From Candidatus Rokuibacteriota bacterium (GTDB lineage: Bacteria; Methylomirabilota; Methylomirabilia; Rokubacteriales; CSP1-6): a DNA stretch of 64,000 nt. The DNA is taken from positions 1 through 64,000 of the forward strand of contig VGLJ01000005.1 of assembly GCA_016866775.1 (NCBI GenBank). The letters run 5' to 3'. The translations under genes and the position numbers were made by a program. This document shows, piece by piece, positions 1-7,532 of this stretch. Numbering within the stretch: the stretch's first letter is position 1; each line of letters opens with the position of its first letter. Below the pieces are notes generated by a model. It saw only the letters and a program-made list of their open reading frames with translations. It had not been told where the DNA came from and made no database searches.

Positions 1-69
1 GGCGGGCGTGGCCTCCGCCCCCGCGCCGCCGACTGGCGGGGGTCAGAGGGGGCGGAGGCCACGCCCGCC
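1..69. repeat. Long perfect GC-rich inverted repeat
   Basis: Positions 1-22 are the exact reverse complement of 48-69, a 22-bp perfect stem, and a smaller CCGCC/GGCGG stem (26-30 with 35-39) lies inside the loop. It sits just upstream of the arsR promoter, so it could be the terminator of a gene outside the window or a palindromic repeat unit. There is no T-run, so a classical intrinsic terminator is not proven. Confidence 0.6.
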
Positions 70-96
70 CCGGCCGCCCGCCCCGCGCACAGCCGC

Positions 97-124
97 TTGA
101 CATTCAGATCGATACTTCTATAAT
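97..124 (+). promoter_or_regulatory. Sigma-70-type promoter of arsR
   Basis: A consensus -35 TTGACA (97-102) and a consensus -10 TATAAT (119-124) are separated by 16 bp. The arsR ATG follows only 9 nt after the -10 box, so transcription would start at or within a few bases of the start codon and the mRNA should be leaderless or nearly so. No Shine-Dalgarno sequence is seen. An ArsR-type repressor would probably bind across this region, but I could not define a clear operator. Confidence 0.8.
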
Positions 125-133
125 CCTCGAAAT

Positions 134-433
134 ATGAAGACACTACCGCTCGCGAAGCTCCAGGCGCGGGAGAGCCACGTCGAAGCGTTCAAGGCGCTCG
201 CCCATCTGTCGCGGTTGCAGATCGTCTTCTTCCTCGTGCGGGCGGGGCGTGAAGTCTCCGTCGGGGAGATTCAGGCCGAGCTCGAGATTCCGGGGCCGAC
301 CCTGTCGCATCACCTCGATCTGCTGCGCCGGGCCGGACTGATCTCCTCCCGCAAGGAAGAGCGGTACGTCTACTACGCGAGCCGGCCGGATACGGCGTCG
401 GAGCTCGTGCGATTGCTCACGGCCTGTTGTTGA
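134..433 (+). CDS. arsR: ArsR/SmtB-family transcriptional repressor
   Basis: This is a 99-aa winged-helix protein. Its body (about residues 15-90) reads as the ArsR fold: LAHLSRLQIVFFLV, then a recognition-helix region PGPTLSHHLDLLRRAGLI and a wing KEERYVYYASR. It ends in a Cys-Cys pair, LLTACC, which may help sense metalloid, although the classical ELCVCDL metal motif is absent. The next gene encodes an ArsI-type lyase 20 bp downstream, which supports arsenic or organoarsenical control. It is probably autoregulated from the consensus promoter just upstream. The start is fixed by the -10 box 9 nt before the ATG. Confidence 0.85.
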   Translation: MKTLPLAKLQARESHVEAFKALAHLSRLQIVFFLVRAGREVSVGEIQAELEIPGPTLSHHLDLLRRAGLISSRKEERYVYYASRPDTASELVRLLTACC

Positions 434-453
434 GACCTGAAAGGAGAAGTGAC

Positions 454-930
454 ATGAACGATCTGCCGCGTGTGCACGTGCACATGACCGTGTCCGACCT
501 CGAGAAGAGCCGCGAGTTCTACACGCGCTTCTTCGGTGTCGAGCCCGTGAAGGTCAAGCCGGGGTACGTGAAGTTCCTGCCCGCGTTCGGACCGCTCAAC
601 CTCGCGATGTCGCAGTCCAGGCCGCACGAAGGGCGCGGGCACGTCGATCACATGGGGATCCAGGTCGACTCCGCCGACATCGTCATGCGCGAGCTCGCGC
701 GCGTGAAGGCGGCGGGACTGCCGGTGCGCGAAGAGATGAGCGTGAACTGCTGCCACGCCAACCAGGACAAGTTCTGGGTCCAGGATCCGGACGGCGTCGA
801 GTGGGAAGTCTACGTCCTCAACCACGATATCGACGAGCCGACGACGGCGGGATGCGCGACCGATGCGACCGCCGCGACGGCGAAGGGCCTACGGGTGGTG
901 TCGTCCGGAGGTTGCTGCGCATCGTCGTAA
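454..930 (+). CDS. arsI: ArsI/CadI-type glyoxalase-fold lyase
   Basis: The protein has 158 aa and the vicinal oxygen chelate fold. Candidate metal ligands are His8 or His10, His66 in GHVDHMGIQV and Glu118 in DPDGVEWEVYV. The Cys99-Cys100 pair in NCCHANQDKF is the substrate-thiol pair typical of ArsI, the Fe(II) dioxygenase that breaks the C-As bond of trivalent organoarsenicals. The C-terminus carries another Cys pair (GGCCASS). I chose the ATG at 454 over an in-frame start at 427 because AAGGAG (441-446) is placed correctly for it. It shares a transcript with arsR. CadI-type cadmium-induced proteins are close relatives, so the substrate is inferred. Confidence 0.8.
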   Translation: MNDLPRVHVHMTVSDLEKSREFYTRFFGVEPVKVKPGYVKFLPAFGPLNLAMSQSRPHEGRGHVDHMGIQVDSADIVMRELARVKAAGLPVREEMSVNCCHANQDKFWVQDPDGVEWEVYVLNHDIDEPTTAGCATDATAATAKGLRVVSSGGCCASS

Positions 931-950
931 GCCGGGCGACAATGGGCGCC

Positions 951-1256
951 ATGACGGCGGAGACGATCCCGGTCGAAGTCGTGGCGTGGGTGACGAAGTT
1001 CGTCGGCGGTAACGGATCGCAACGGCGCGTGTTCGACGAGCCCGCGACGCCCGAGGCTACCGTGCGCTCGGTGCTGCGCGGGCTCTCGGCGCGCTATCCG
1101 GAGCTGCACCACGCGCTGTGGAGCGACGGCGAGATCGGTCCGCACGTCGAAGTCCTCGTCAACGACGCGGTGCTCGGCGTCAGCCACGAGCTCGACTCGA
1201 AGCTGAAATCTGGCGATCGCATCGCGCTCGTCGGCGCATACCTGGGGGGCCTGTGA
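951..1256 (+). CDS. MoaD/ThiS-family ubiquitin-like protein
   Basis: A 101-aa beta-grasp-type protein ending in ...LVGAYLGGL. Middle motifs HVEVLVNDAVLG and LKSGDRIALVGAYLGG match sulfur-carrier proteins of the MoaD/ThiS family, which are activated at a C-terminal Gly-Gly by a MoeB/ThiF enzyme. Here one Leu follows the Gly-Gly, so either the tail must be processed or the protein works differently. An in-frame ATG at 942 is an alternative start. Its stop overlaps the start of the formate dehydrogenase gene, which suggests translational coupling and a link to molybdopterin supply. A MoeB-rhodanese gene that could activate it lies at 39508-40695. Confidence 0.65.
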   Translation: MTAETIPVEVVAWVTKFVGGNGSQRRVFDEPATPEATVRSVLRGLSARYPELHHALWSDGEIGPHVEVLVNDAVLGVSHELDSKLKSGDRIALVGAYLGGL

Positions 1257-3967
1257 ACGTCAACGTGGCTGCTGAGCGCATGAAACTCACCGTCGACGGC
1301 CGCACCGTCGAAGTGCGCCCCGGCGCCACCGTGCTCGACGCCGTCAACCGGCTCGAGATCGCGCTCCCGCAGCTCTGCAAGGATCACGATCGCGCGCCAC
1401 TCGGCGCGTGCCGCACGTGTCTGGTCCACGTCGAGGGCGTCCGCGGCGTGCCCGCGGCGTGTCATCTGCCGGCCCGCGACGGCATGGTCGTCTCGACCGA
1501 GCATCCGGACGCGGTGCGCGTCCGTCGCGGTGTCCTCGACCTGACGCTGTCGATGCTGACGCCGAGCGCCGAGCGCGACGGCTTCGGCCAGCTCGGCGGC
1601 GCGGCGGAGCGTCACGAGCTGGCGCGGCCCACGTGGACGCCGCTGCACCAGGCGCCGATCGACGGCAGCAAGTCGTTCTTCGTCCTCGATCGCGAAGCGT
1701 GCATCCTCTGCGGGCGCTGCGCCGTCGCGTGCGACGACGTGCAGCACATCGGCGCGATCGCGCTCCTCGGCCGCGGCCACGCGATGAAGGTCGGCGTCGC
1801 GCGTGGCGGCGCGATGGCCACGTCCGTGTGCACGTCGTGCGGGCAGTGCGTGGCGACGTGTCCCACCGGCGCGCTGCGGCCGAAGGACGCCGCGGCGCCG
1901 ATCGCGCGGCGCGTGGAGACGACGTGCCCGTACTGCGGCGTCGGCTGCGGCATCGAGCTCGGCGTCCGCACCGACCACCGCCTCGCCGTCATGGCGGACG
2001 ACGTGCCCGTCAACCGTTCGAGCGAGGGCATGCTCTGCGTGAAGGGCCGCTTCGGCACGGGCTTCGTCCACGCGCGCGATCGCATCCGCACGCCGCGCGT
2101 CCGGCGCGACGGGCGCTGGCACGAGGTGGGCTGGGACGAGGCGCTCGACGCGGCGGCCGACGGGCTCGCACGTCACCACGGCCGGTTCGGCGCCCTCGCG
2201 TCCGCGAAGGCGACCAACGAGGACGCGTACGTCATCCAGAAGTTCGTCCGCGCGGTGATGGGCACCAACAACGTCGACCACTGCACGCGGCTCTGCCACT
2301 CGCCGTCGGTGGAGGCGATGCTCGTGTCGATGGGCTCCGGCGCGACGTCGAACTCGTACCAGGACTACGAGGAAGCCGGCTGCCTGATGGTCGTCGGCGC
2401 CGACGCCTCCGCCAACCACCCCGTGATCGCGATCCGCTTCCGCCGCGCGATGAAGCGCGGGGCGAAGCTCGTTGTCGTCAATCCCAAGCGCGTCGAGCTC
2501 TGCGATCAAGCCGACCTGTGGCTGCAGCCGCGCCCCGGCACCGACGTGATGCTCTTCAACGCGATGGCGCGCGTCATCGTCGACGAAGGGCTCGCCGACG
2601 CCGATTTCATCGCGCGACGCACGGAAGGCGTGGGCGCCTGGCACACGTCGCTGTCGGAGGCCACGCTCGAGCGCGCCGCCGCCGTCACGGGCGTGTCCGC
2701 CGAGCACATCGCGCAGGCGGCGCGCTGGTACGCGCGGCCACCGGTTTCTGGCTCGTGCCTCATCTGGGGCATGGGCATCACGCAGCACACGAACGGGATC
2801 CACAACGCGCACGCGCTGCTCAACCTCTCGCTCGTCGCGGGACAGCTCGGGCGCGCGGGCTCGGGCATCTCGCCGCTGCGCGGTCAGAACAACGTGCAGG
2901 GCTGCGGCGACTCGGGATGCATTCCCACGAACCTGCCGGGCTATCAGAAGTACGACGAGCCGACGCTGAGGCACTTCGAGCGCGAGTGGGGTCTGAGGCC
3001 GCCCGCGATGACCGGCAAGGTCGTGACCGAGATGGTCGAGGCGTTCCTCTCCGGCGAGATCCAGGCGATGTACGTCGTCGGCGAGAACCCGCTGCTCTCC
3101 GAGCCGGACCTCCACCACGCCGAGAAGGCGTTCGACCAGCTCGACGTCCTCGTCGTGCAGGACCTGTTCATGCACGAGACGGCCGAGCAGGCGGACGTCT
3201 TCCTGCCCGCCGCGGCCTTCGCCGAGAAGGAGGGGACGTTCACCAACTCCGAGCGGCGCGTGCAGCGCGTGCGCAAGGCGATCGATCCCGCGGGCGACGC
3301 GCGGCCGGACTGGTGGATCACCGCCGAGCTCGCGAAGCGCGTCGCGCGCCGCCTGGGGCGCGACGTGAGCACGCAGTTCGCGTGGCGCTCGGCGTCCGAG
3401 GTCTTCGACGAGCTCGCGCGGCTGACGCCGTTCCTCGGCGGTCTCTCGCACGCGCGTCTCGATCGCGAGGGCGGGCTGCAGTGGCCGTGTCCGACGGCCG
3501 ATCACCCCGGCACGCGCTTCCTCTACGGAGAGACCTTCCCGCTCGGCAAGGCACGCTTCATTCCGGCGCTGCAGACGGCCGAGGCCGCGGAGCTTCCGGA
3601 TCCGGACTTCCCGTTCCTCCTCAACACGGGCCGCCTGCTCTATCACTGGCACGGCGGCACGCTCACGCGTCGCGTGGAAGGCTTGATGGAGCTCGCGCCG
3701 CGGCTCGAAGTGGCGATTCATCCCTCGGACGCGCGCCGTCTCGGCGTCGACACCGGCGCTCCGTTGCGGGTCTCGTCGCGCCGCGGTGAGCTGACGGGCT
3801 ACGCGCGCGTCACCGAGGCCGTGCGGCCCGGCGCGCTCTTCGTGCCGTTCGTGAAGCTCGCGGACTCCGCCGCGAACTTCCTCACGAACCCGGCGTTCGA
3901 CCCCGCCTCGAAGATCCCCGAATACAAGGTCTGCGCGGTCCGCGTGGAGCGCCTGACGGCCGCTTGA
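1253..3967 (+). CDS. fdhA: Formate dehydrogenase alpha subunit (Mo, Cys type)
   Basis: A 904-aa molybdopterin oxidoreductase with an N-terminal NuoG-like iron-sulfur arm. The [2Fe-2S] cysteines are Cys42, 53, 56 and 70. A ferredoxin-like double [4Fe-4S] region follows (CILCGRCAVAC near 148-158, CTSCGQCVATCPTG near 191-204), then the Mo-domain cluster motif CPYCGVGCG near 223. The Mo ligand is Cys348 in RLCHSPSV, where E. coli FdhF has selenocysteine, so this is the Cys form. The GTG at 1253 overlaps the previous stop and follows a G-run; ATG at 1280 is an alternative. No diaphorase (FdhB/NuoF-like) gene is in the window, so the electron acceptor is unknown. Downstream folate genes suggest it works on formate for one-carbon metabolism. 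Confidence 0.88.
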   Translation: MNVNVAAERMKLTVDGRTVEVRPGATVLDAVNRLEIALPQLCKDHDRAPLGACRTCLVHVEGVRGVPAACHLPARDGMVVSTEHPDAVRVRRGVLDLTLSMLTPSAERDGFGQLGGAAERHELARPTWTPLHQAPIDGSKSFFVLDREACILCGRCAVACDDVQHIGAIALLGRGHAMKVGVARGGAMATSVCTSCGQCVATCPTGALRPKDAAAPIARRVETTCPYCGVGCGIELGVRTDHRLAVMADDVPVNRSSEGMLCVKGRFGTGFVHARDRIRTPRVRRDGRWHEVGWDEALDAAADGLARHHGRFGALASAKATNEDAYVIQKFVRAVMGTNNVDHCTRLCHSPSVEAMLVSMGSGATSNSYQDYEEAGCLMVVGADASANHPVIAIRFRRAMKRGAKLVVVNPKRVELCDQADLWLQPRPGTDVMLFNAMARVIVDEGLADADFIARRTEGVGAWHTSLSEATLERAAAVTGVSAEHIAQAARWYARPPVSGSCLIWGMGITQHTNGIHNAHALLNLSLVAGQLGRAGSGISPLRGQNNVQGCGDSGCIPTNLPGYQKYDEPTLRHFEREWGLRPPAMTGKVVTEMVEAFLSGEIQAMYVVGENPLLSEPDLHHAEKAFDQLDVLVVQDLFMHETAEQADVFLPAAAFAEKEGTFTNSERRVQRVRKAIDPAGDARPDWWITAELAKRVARRLGRDVSTQFAWRSASEVFDELARLTPFLGGLSHARLDREGGLQWPCPTADHPGTRFLYGETFPLGKARFIPALQTAEAAELPDPDFPFLLNTGRLLYHWHGGTLTRRVEGLMELAPRLEVAIHPSDARRLGVDTGAPLRVSSRRGELTGYARVTEAVRPGALFVPFVKLADSAANFLTNPAFDPASKIPEYKVCAVRVERLTAA

Positions 3968-4759
3968 CCGCAGCCCCCGTCGATCGGCTCCGCGCCCGGC
4001 TCGGGCGCGAGTGGGCGATCACCGTCGAAGTCGTCACGCCCGCCACGGATGACGACGCCGCGCGCGCGCGCATCCTCACGCTCGCGGACGCGCTGCGCGA
4101 CGACGACCGCATCGCCGCGCTGACGCTGACCGACCGCACGACGTCGCTCACCGCGGATCCCGCGTCGTTCGCCGCCGACGTGATCGCGCGCGCCGTCGGC
4201 GCCGCTCGTTCACCTCGCGGGCAAGGCGCGCGACGCGCGCGATCTCGAACACGCGTTGCGGCGCTGCGAGGCCGCGGGGGTCGGCAGCGTGCTGCTCACC
4301 GGCGGCGACCGATTGAACTCGCGGGCACCCGGGCTCACGCCCGCCCGGCTCGGGCGCCCCGCCCGCTCCGGTGCCTCACTCCGCCGGGCTCGACGCGGTC
4401 GAGATGCTTCGCGTCGCGGCGGCTGCGACGCCGGCGCTCACGCGGATCGCCGTCGCCACGCTGCCCCGGAACGTGCGCGGTCCCGTCTCGTGGGAGCGTG
4501 TCGCGGCCAAGCGTGCCGCCGGCGCCGACGCGTTCATCGCCCAGGTGAGCTGGGATCTGTCGGAGCGCGAGATCGTCGCCGAGTGGCAGGCGCGGCTGAA
4601 CGCGCCGATCCTCGGCGCCGTCGTGCTGGTGACGCCGGGGCGCCTCGCGTATCTCGCCGCGCATCACATCACCGGGATCCTCGACGAAGCCGCCGGCTGG
4701 ACGCGGCGCTCGGTGACGACTCGCGGCCGGTCTGGCGCGGGGCCATGGGCCTCGCGTAA
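3964..4759 (+). pseudogene. Methylenetetrahydrofolate-reductase-like gene, broken by indels
   Basis: Family-like protein sequence continues here but jumps frame. The first part runs in one frame from the TTG at 3964 to about 4195 (ITVEVVTPATDDD, LTLTDRTTS). The next frame carries PLVHLAGKARD and GVGSVLLTGGDRL to about 4315. The third carries [20 protein letters not shown] and [13 protein letters not shown] to about 4690. The last returns to the second frame, [14 protein letters not shown], with a TAA at 4757-4759. The break near 4320-4380 coincides with a hairpin-rich insertion. The gene sits between fdhA and fhs, where a MetF-like enzyme would fit. Either it is a true pseudogene or the sequence has errors. 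The MetF assignment rests on motif resemblance only. Confidence 0.55.
4322..4372 (+). repeat. Palindromic repeat inside the metF-like pseudogene
   Basis: A dense palindromic patch contains a stem CGGGC/GCCCG closed by a TCAC loop, followed by a second G+C hairpin. This is the architecture of the better conserved copies at 6458-6523 and 52246-52345 (first hairpin with a TTCAC loop). The encoded peptide here ([15 protein letters not shown]) does not look like enzyme sequence and coincides with one of the frame breaks, so an inserted repeat is likely. Its stem sequence differs from the other copies. Confidence 0.4.
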
Positions 4760-4769
4760 CCTCACGGCC

Positions 4770-6437
4770 ATGAAATCCGACATCGAGATCGCGCGCGAGG
4801 CCACGCTACGCCCCATCCAGGACATCGCGGCCGGGCTCGGGCTCGGGACCGGCGACATCGATCTCTACGGCGAGACGAAGGCGAAGATCCGCACCGCCGC
4901 GATCCAGCGGCTGCGCGACAAGACGGACGGGAAGCTCGTCCTCGTGACCGCGATGACGCCCACGCCTGCGGGCGAGGGGAAGTCGACGAACACCGTCGGC
5001 CTCGGTGACGCGTTTCGCACGCTCGGCAAGCGCGCGATCGTCGCCATCCGTGAGCCGTCGCTCGGCCCGTGCTTCGGCATCAAGGGCGGCGCGGCGGGCG
5101 GCGGCTACGCGCAGGTCGTGCCGATGGAGGACATCAACCTCCACTTCACGGGCGACTTCCACGCGATCACCGCCGCGCACAACCTGCTCTCGGCGGTGCT
5201 CGACAACCACGTCTTCCAGGGCAACGCGCTCGGGATCGATCCGCGCCGCATCGTGTGGAAGCGCGTGCTCGACATGAACGACCGCGCGCTCCGGAACATC
5301 GTCCTCGGGCTCGGCGGCACCGCACACGGCATTCCGCGCGAGTCCGGCTTCGAGATCACCGTCGCGTCCGAGATCATGGCCATTCTCTGCCTGTCGGCCG
5401 ATCTCGCCGATCTCAAGGCACGGCTGGCGCGGATCATCGTCGCCGACACCGCCGACGGGAAGGCGGTGACGGCCGGCGAGCTGAAGGTGGTGGGCTCGCT
5501 CGCCGTGCTGCTGAAGGACGCGATCCGTCCGAACCTCGTGCAGACGATCGCGGGCACACCGGCGTTCGTGCACGGCGGCCCGTTCGGCAACATCGCGCAC
5601 GGCTGCAACAGCCTCGCGGCGACGCGGCTCGCGCTGAAGCTCGGCGAGATCGTGGTCACGGAGGCGGGGTTCGGGAGCGATCTCGGCGCCGAGAAGTTCT
5701 TCGACATCAAGTGCCGGGCGGGCGGGCTCACGCCGTCGGCGGCGGCCATCGTCGCGACCGTGCGCGCCTTGAAGATGCACGGCGGCGTCCCCCGGGACGC
5801 GCTCGGCAAGGAAGACGTCGGCGCCGTCGAGCGCGGGCTGCCGAACCTCGAGAAGCACGTGGAGAACGTCCGGCAGTTCGGCGTGCCGGCCGTCGTCGCG
5901 CTCAATCACTTCACCGCGGACACGGACGCCGAGGTCACGGTGGTGATGGACGCGTGCGCGCGGCTCGGCATCCCCGCGCGGATCTCACGCGTGTGGGCGG
6001 ACGGCGGGCCGGGCGGCGCGGAGGTCGCCAAGGCGCTGCTCGACGTGATGGAGAAGCCGGCGCCGTTCTCGGTGCTCTATCCGGACGACCTGCCGCTCGA
6101 GAAGAAGATCGAGACGATCGCGGCGCGCATGTACGGGGCGAGCGGCGTCTCCATCCTTCCCGCGGCGGCGACGAAGCTGAAGCGCTTCGCCGAGCTCGGC
6201 TACGGGCGGCTCCCCGTCTGCATGGCGAAGACGCAAAGCTCGCTGTCCGACGACGCGCGCAAGCTCGGCCGCCCACGTGACTTCACGGTGACCGTCCGTG
6301 ACGCGAAGGTCGCCGCGGGCGCGGGCTTCGTCGTGGCGTACGCGGGCGACATCCTCACGATGCCGGGGCTGCCGAAGGTGCCCGCCGCCGAGGCGATCGA
6401 CCTCGACGAGCACGGCAACGTCGTCGGGTTGTTCTAG
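4770..6437 (+). CDS. fhs: Formate-tetrahydrofolate ligase
   Basis: A 555-aa enzyme that makes 10-formyl-tetrahydrofolate from formate, ATP and tetrahydrofolate in the cytoplasm. Length and sequence fit the bacterial monofunctional family. The nucleotide-binding loop [11 protein letters not shown] is at residues 63-73 and the family stretch [20 protein letters not shown] follows near residue 93. The ATG at 4770 gives the expected N-terminus; an open frame continues upstream but belongs to the broken metF-like gene. Together with the formate dehydrogenase upstream and the formiminotransferase downstream it forms a one-carbon/folate cluster. All conserved segments seen are intact. Confidence 0.95.
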   Translation: MKSDIEIAREATLRPIQDIAAGLGLGTGDIDLYGETKAKIRTAAIQRLRDKTDGKLVLVTAMTPTPAGEGKSTNTVGLGDAFRTLGKRAIVAIREPSLGPCFGIKGGAAGGGYAQVVPMEDINLHFTGDFHAITAAHNLLSAVLDNHVFQGNALGIDPRRIVWKRVLDMNDRALRNIVLGLGGTAHGIPRESGFEITVASEIMAILCLSADLADLKARLARIIVADTADGKAVTAGELKVVGSLAVLLKDAIRPNLVQTIAGTPAFVHGGPFGNIAHGCNSLAATRLALKLGEIVVTEAGFGSDLGAEKFFDIKCRAGGLTPSAAAIVATVRALKMHGGVPRDALGKEDVGAVERGLPNLEKHVENVRQFGVPAVVALNHFTADTDAEVTVVMDACARLGIPARISRVWADGGPGGAEVAKALLDVMEKPAPFSVLYPDDLPLEKKIETIAARMYGASGVSILPAAATKLKRFAELGYGRLPVCMAKTQSSLSDDARKLGRPRDFTVTVRDAKVAAGAGFVVAYAGDILTMPGLPKVPAAEAIDLDEHGNVVGLF

Positions 6438-6443
6438 AGAGTC

Positions 6444-7418
6444 ATGGCACTCGCGGAGGGCTCGGATTCACTCCGAGCCCGAAGCGCAGGGGGGCTTGGG
6501 GGGCCGCCTCCAGCGGCCCCCCATCTTCAAGTCGTTCCCAACGTCAGCGAGGGGCGCGATCGGGGTGTGATCCGCGCGCTCGGCGACGCGGTCGAAGCCG
6601 CCGGCGTCCGCCTCCTCGACGTCCACGCCGACGTCGACCATCACCGCTCGGTCTTCACCTATCTCGGCGCGCCGGATGCCGTCGAGCGCGCGACGCTCGC
6701 GCTCGCGCGGGTCGCCGTCGAGCGCATCGACCTCCGCCGTCACCAGGGCGTGCATCCGCGCGTCGGCGCGGTGGACGTGGTGCCGTTCATTCCGCTTCGG
6801 GGCACGTCGATGGCCGAGGCGGTGCAGTGCGCGCGGCGTGTCGGCCGGGCGTTCAGCGAGGCGACGGGCGTGCCGGTCTTCTTCTACGCGGAGGCCGCGG
6901 CGAATCCCGCGCGCCGGGAGCTGCCCGTCATCCGCTGGGGAGGCTTCGAAGGTCTCGCGGAACGTCTCGTCGACCCCGCGTGGTATCCCGACTGTGGCGC
7001 GGCGGCGCCGCACCCGCGCGCCGGCGTGACCGTCGTCGGCGCGCGCGGCCCGCTCATCGCGTTCAACGCGATGCTCGACACGCCGGACGTCGCGACCGCC
7101 AAGTCGATCGCCGCGGTCGTCCGCCAATCCGCGCCCGGTGGGCTGCCGGCGGTACGCGCGCTCGGGGTGTCCCTCGCGAGCCGCGGCATCGCGCAGGTGG
7201 CGATGAACCTGCTCGACCATCGCCGGACGTCGCCCGCGGCGGTCGCGGATCGCGTGGAGCGGGAAGCGCAGGCGCGCGGGGTGGCAGTCCGTGAGTGGGA
7301 GCTGGTCGGCTGCGCGCCCGCCGACGCGTGGACCGACTGGACCACCACGAGCCGCGTGCTCGACGCCCGCCCCGAGCAGATCCTCGACGCGGCGCTCTTC
7401 ACGATCCCGGGGGACTGA
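6444..7418 (+). CDS. Glutamate formiminotransferase (FTCD N-domain type)
   Basis: A 324-aa protein. From residue 31 on (VVPNVSEGRD) it matches the formiminotransferase domain that moves a formimino group between N-formiminoglutamate and tetrahydrofolate. The segment HQGVHPRVGAVDVVPFIPL holds the histidine conserved at the active site. The usual protein begins almost directly with the PNVSEGR motif; here about 30 residues of repeat-derived sequence precede it, because a two-hairpin repeat lies at 6458-6523. The original start may therefore have been replaced, and the ATG at 6444 is only the first available one. There is no cyclodeaminase domain. It lies 6 bp after fhs and is probably co-transcribed with it. 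Confidence 0.82.
   Translation: MALAEGSDSLRARSAGGLGGPPPAAPHLQVVPNVSEGRDRGVIRALGDAVEAAGVRLLDVHADVDHHRSVFTYLGAPDAVERATLALARVAVERIDLRRHQGVHPRVGAVDVVPFIPLRGTSMAEAVQCARRVGRAFSEATGVPVFFYAEAAANPARRELPVIRWGGFEGLAERLVDPAWYPDCGAAAPHPRAGVTVVGARGPLIAFNAMLDTPDVATAKSIAAVVRQSAPGGLPAVRALGVSLASRGIAQVAMNLLDHRRTSPAAVADRVEREAQARGVAVREWELVGCAPADAWTDWTTTSRVLDARPEQILDAALFTIPGD
6458..6523 (+). repeat. Two-hairpin dispersed repeat, type copy
   Basis: Hairpin 1 has a perfect 9-bp stem (6458-6466 with 6472-6480) and loop TTCAC. A linker GAAGCGCAGGGGGGCT follows. Hairpin 2 has a perfect 11-bp stem (6497-6507 with 6513-6523) preceded by GGGGGGCT. The 52246 copy shares the TTCAC loop, the 9-bp stem length and the linker; the 62948 copy shares the linker and G6-CTT-G6 core. 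The element occupies the start region of the formiminotransferase gene. It looks like a REP-type palindromic element. Confidence 0.75.
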
Positions 7419-7532
7419 TCAGCCGCGCCGGCGCGCGGCGAGCACCGGGCCCGTGACCGAGAGCAGCGCCCGCACGACGACGATCGTGATGACCGCGCGG
7501 TTGAGCCCGACGCGCCGGTCCACCGCGCGTGC
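7419..7532. other. Short gap, no gene recognised
   Basis: Between the formiminotransferase stop and the MFS stop there is a minus-strand open stretch reading LNRAVITIVVVRALLSVTGP and ending at 7419. It could be the tail of a lost membrane protein, but it has no start and I do not recognise it. No terminator hairpin is obvious. Confidence 0.3.

Noticed and set aside
1-69. Attachment site or mobile-element end
   Set aside because: The palindrome is perfect, but no integrase, transposase or direct repeats are seen next to it.
2294-2296. Selenocysteine in the formate dehydrogenase
   Set aside because: The active-site codon is TGC (Cys348), so this enzyme is of the Cys type.
1094-3721. A very long minus-strand open frame antisense to fdhA, and similar long antisense frames elsewhere
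   Set aside because: In about 70% GC DNA such frames arise by codon-position bias. They are Arg/Ala/His-rich, match no family and lie opposite well-recognised genes.
7419-7532. A short membrane-protein tail on the minus strand
   Set aside because: One hydrophobic stretch and a stop exist, but there is no start codon and no homologue I can name.
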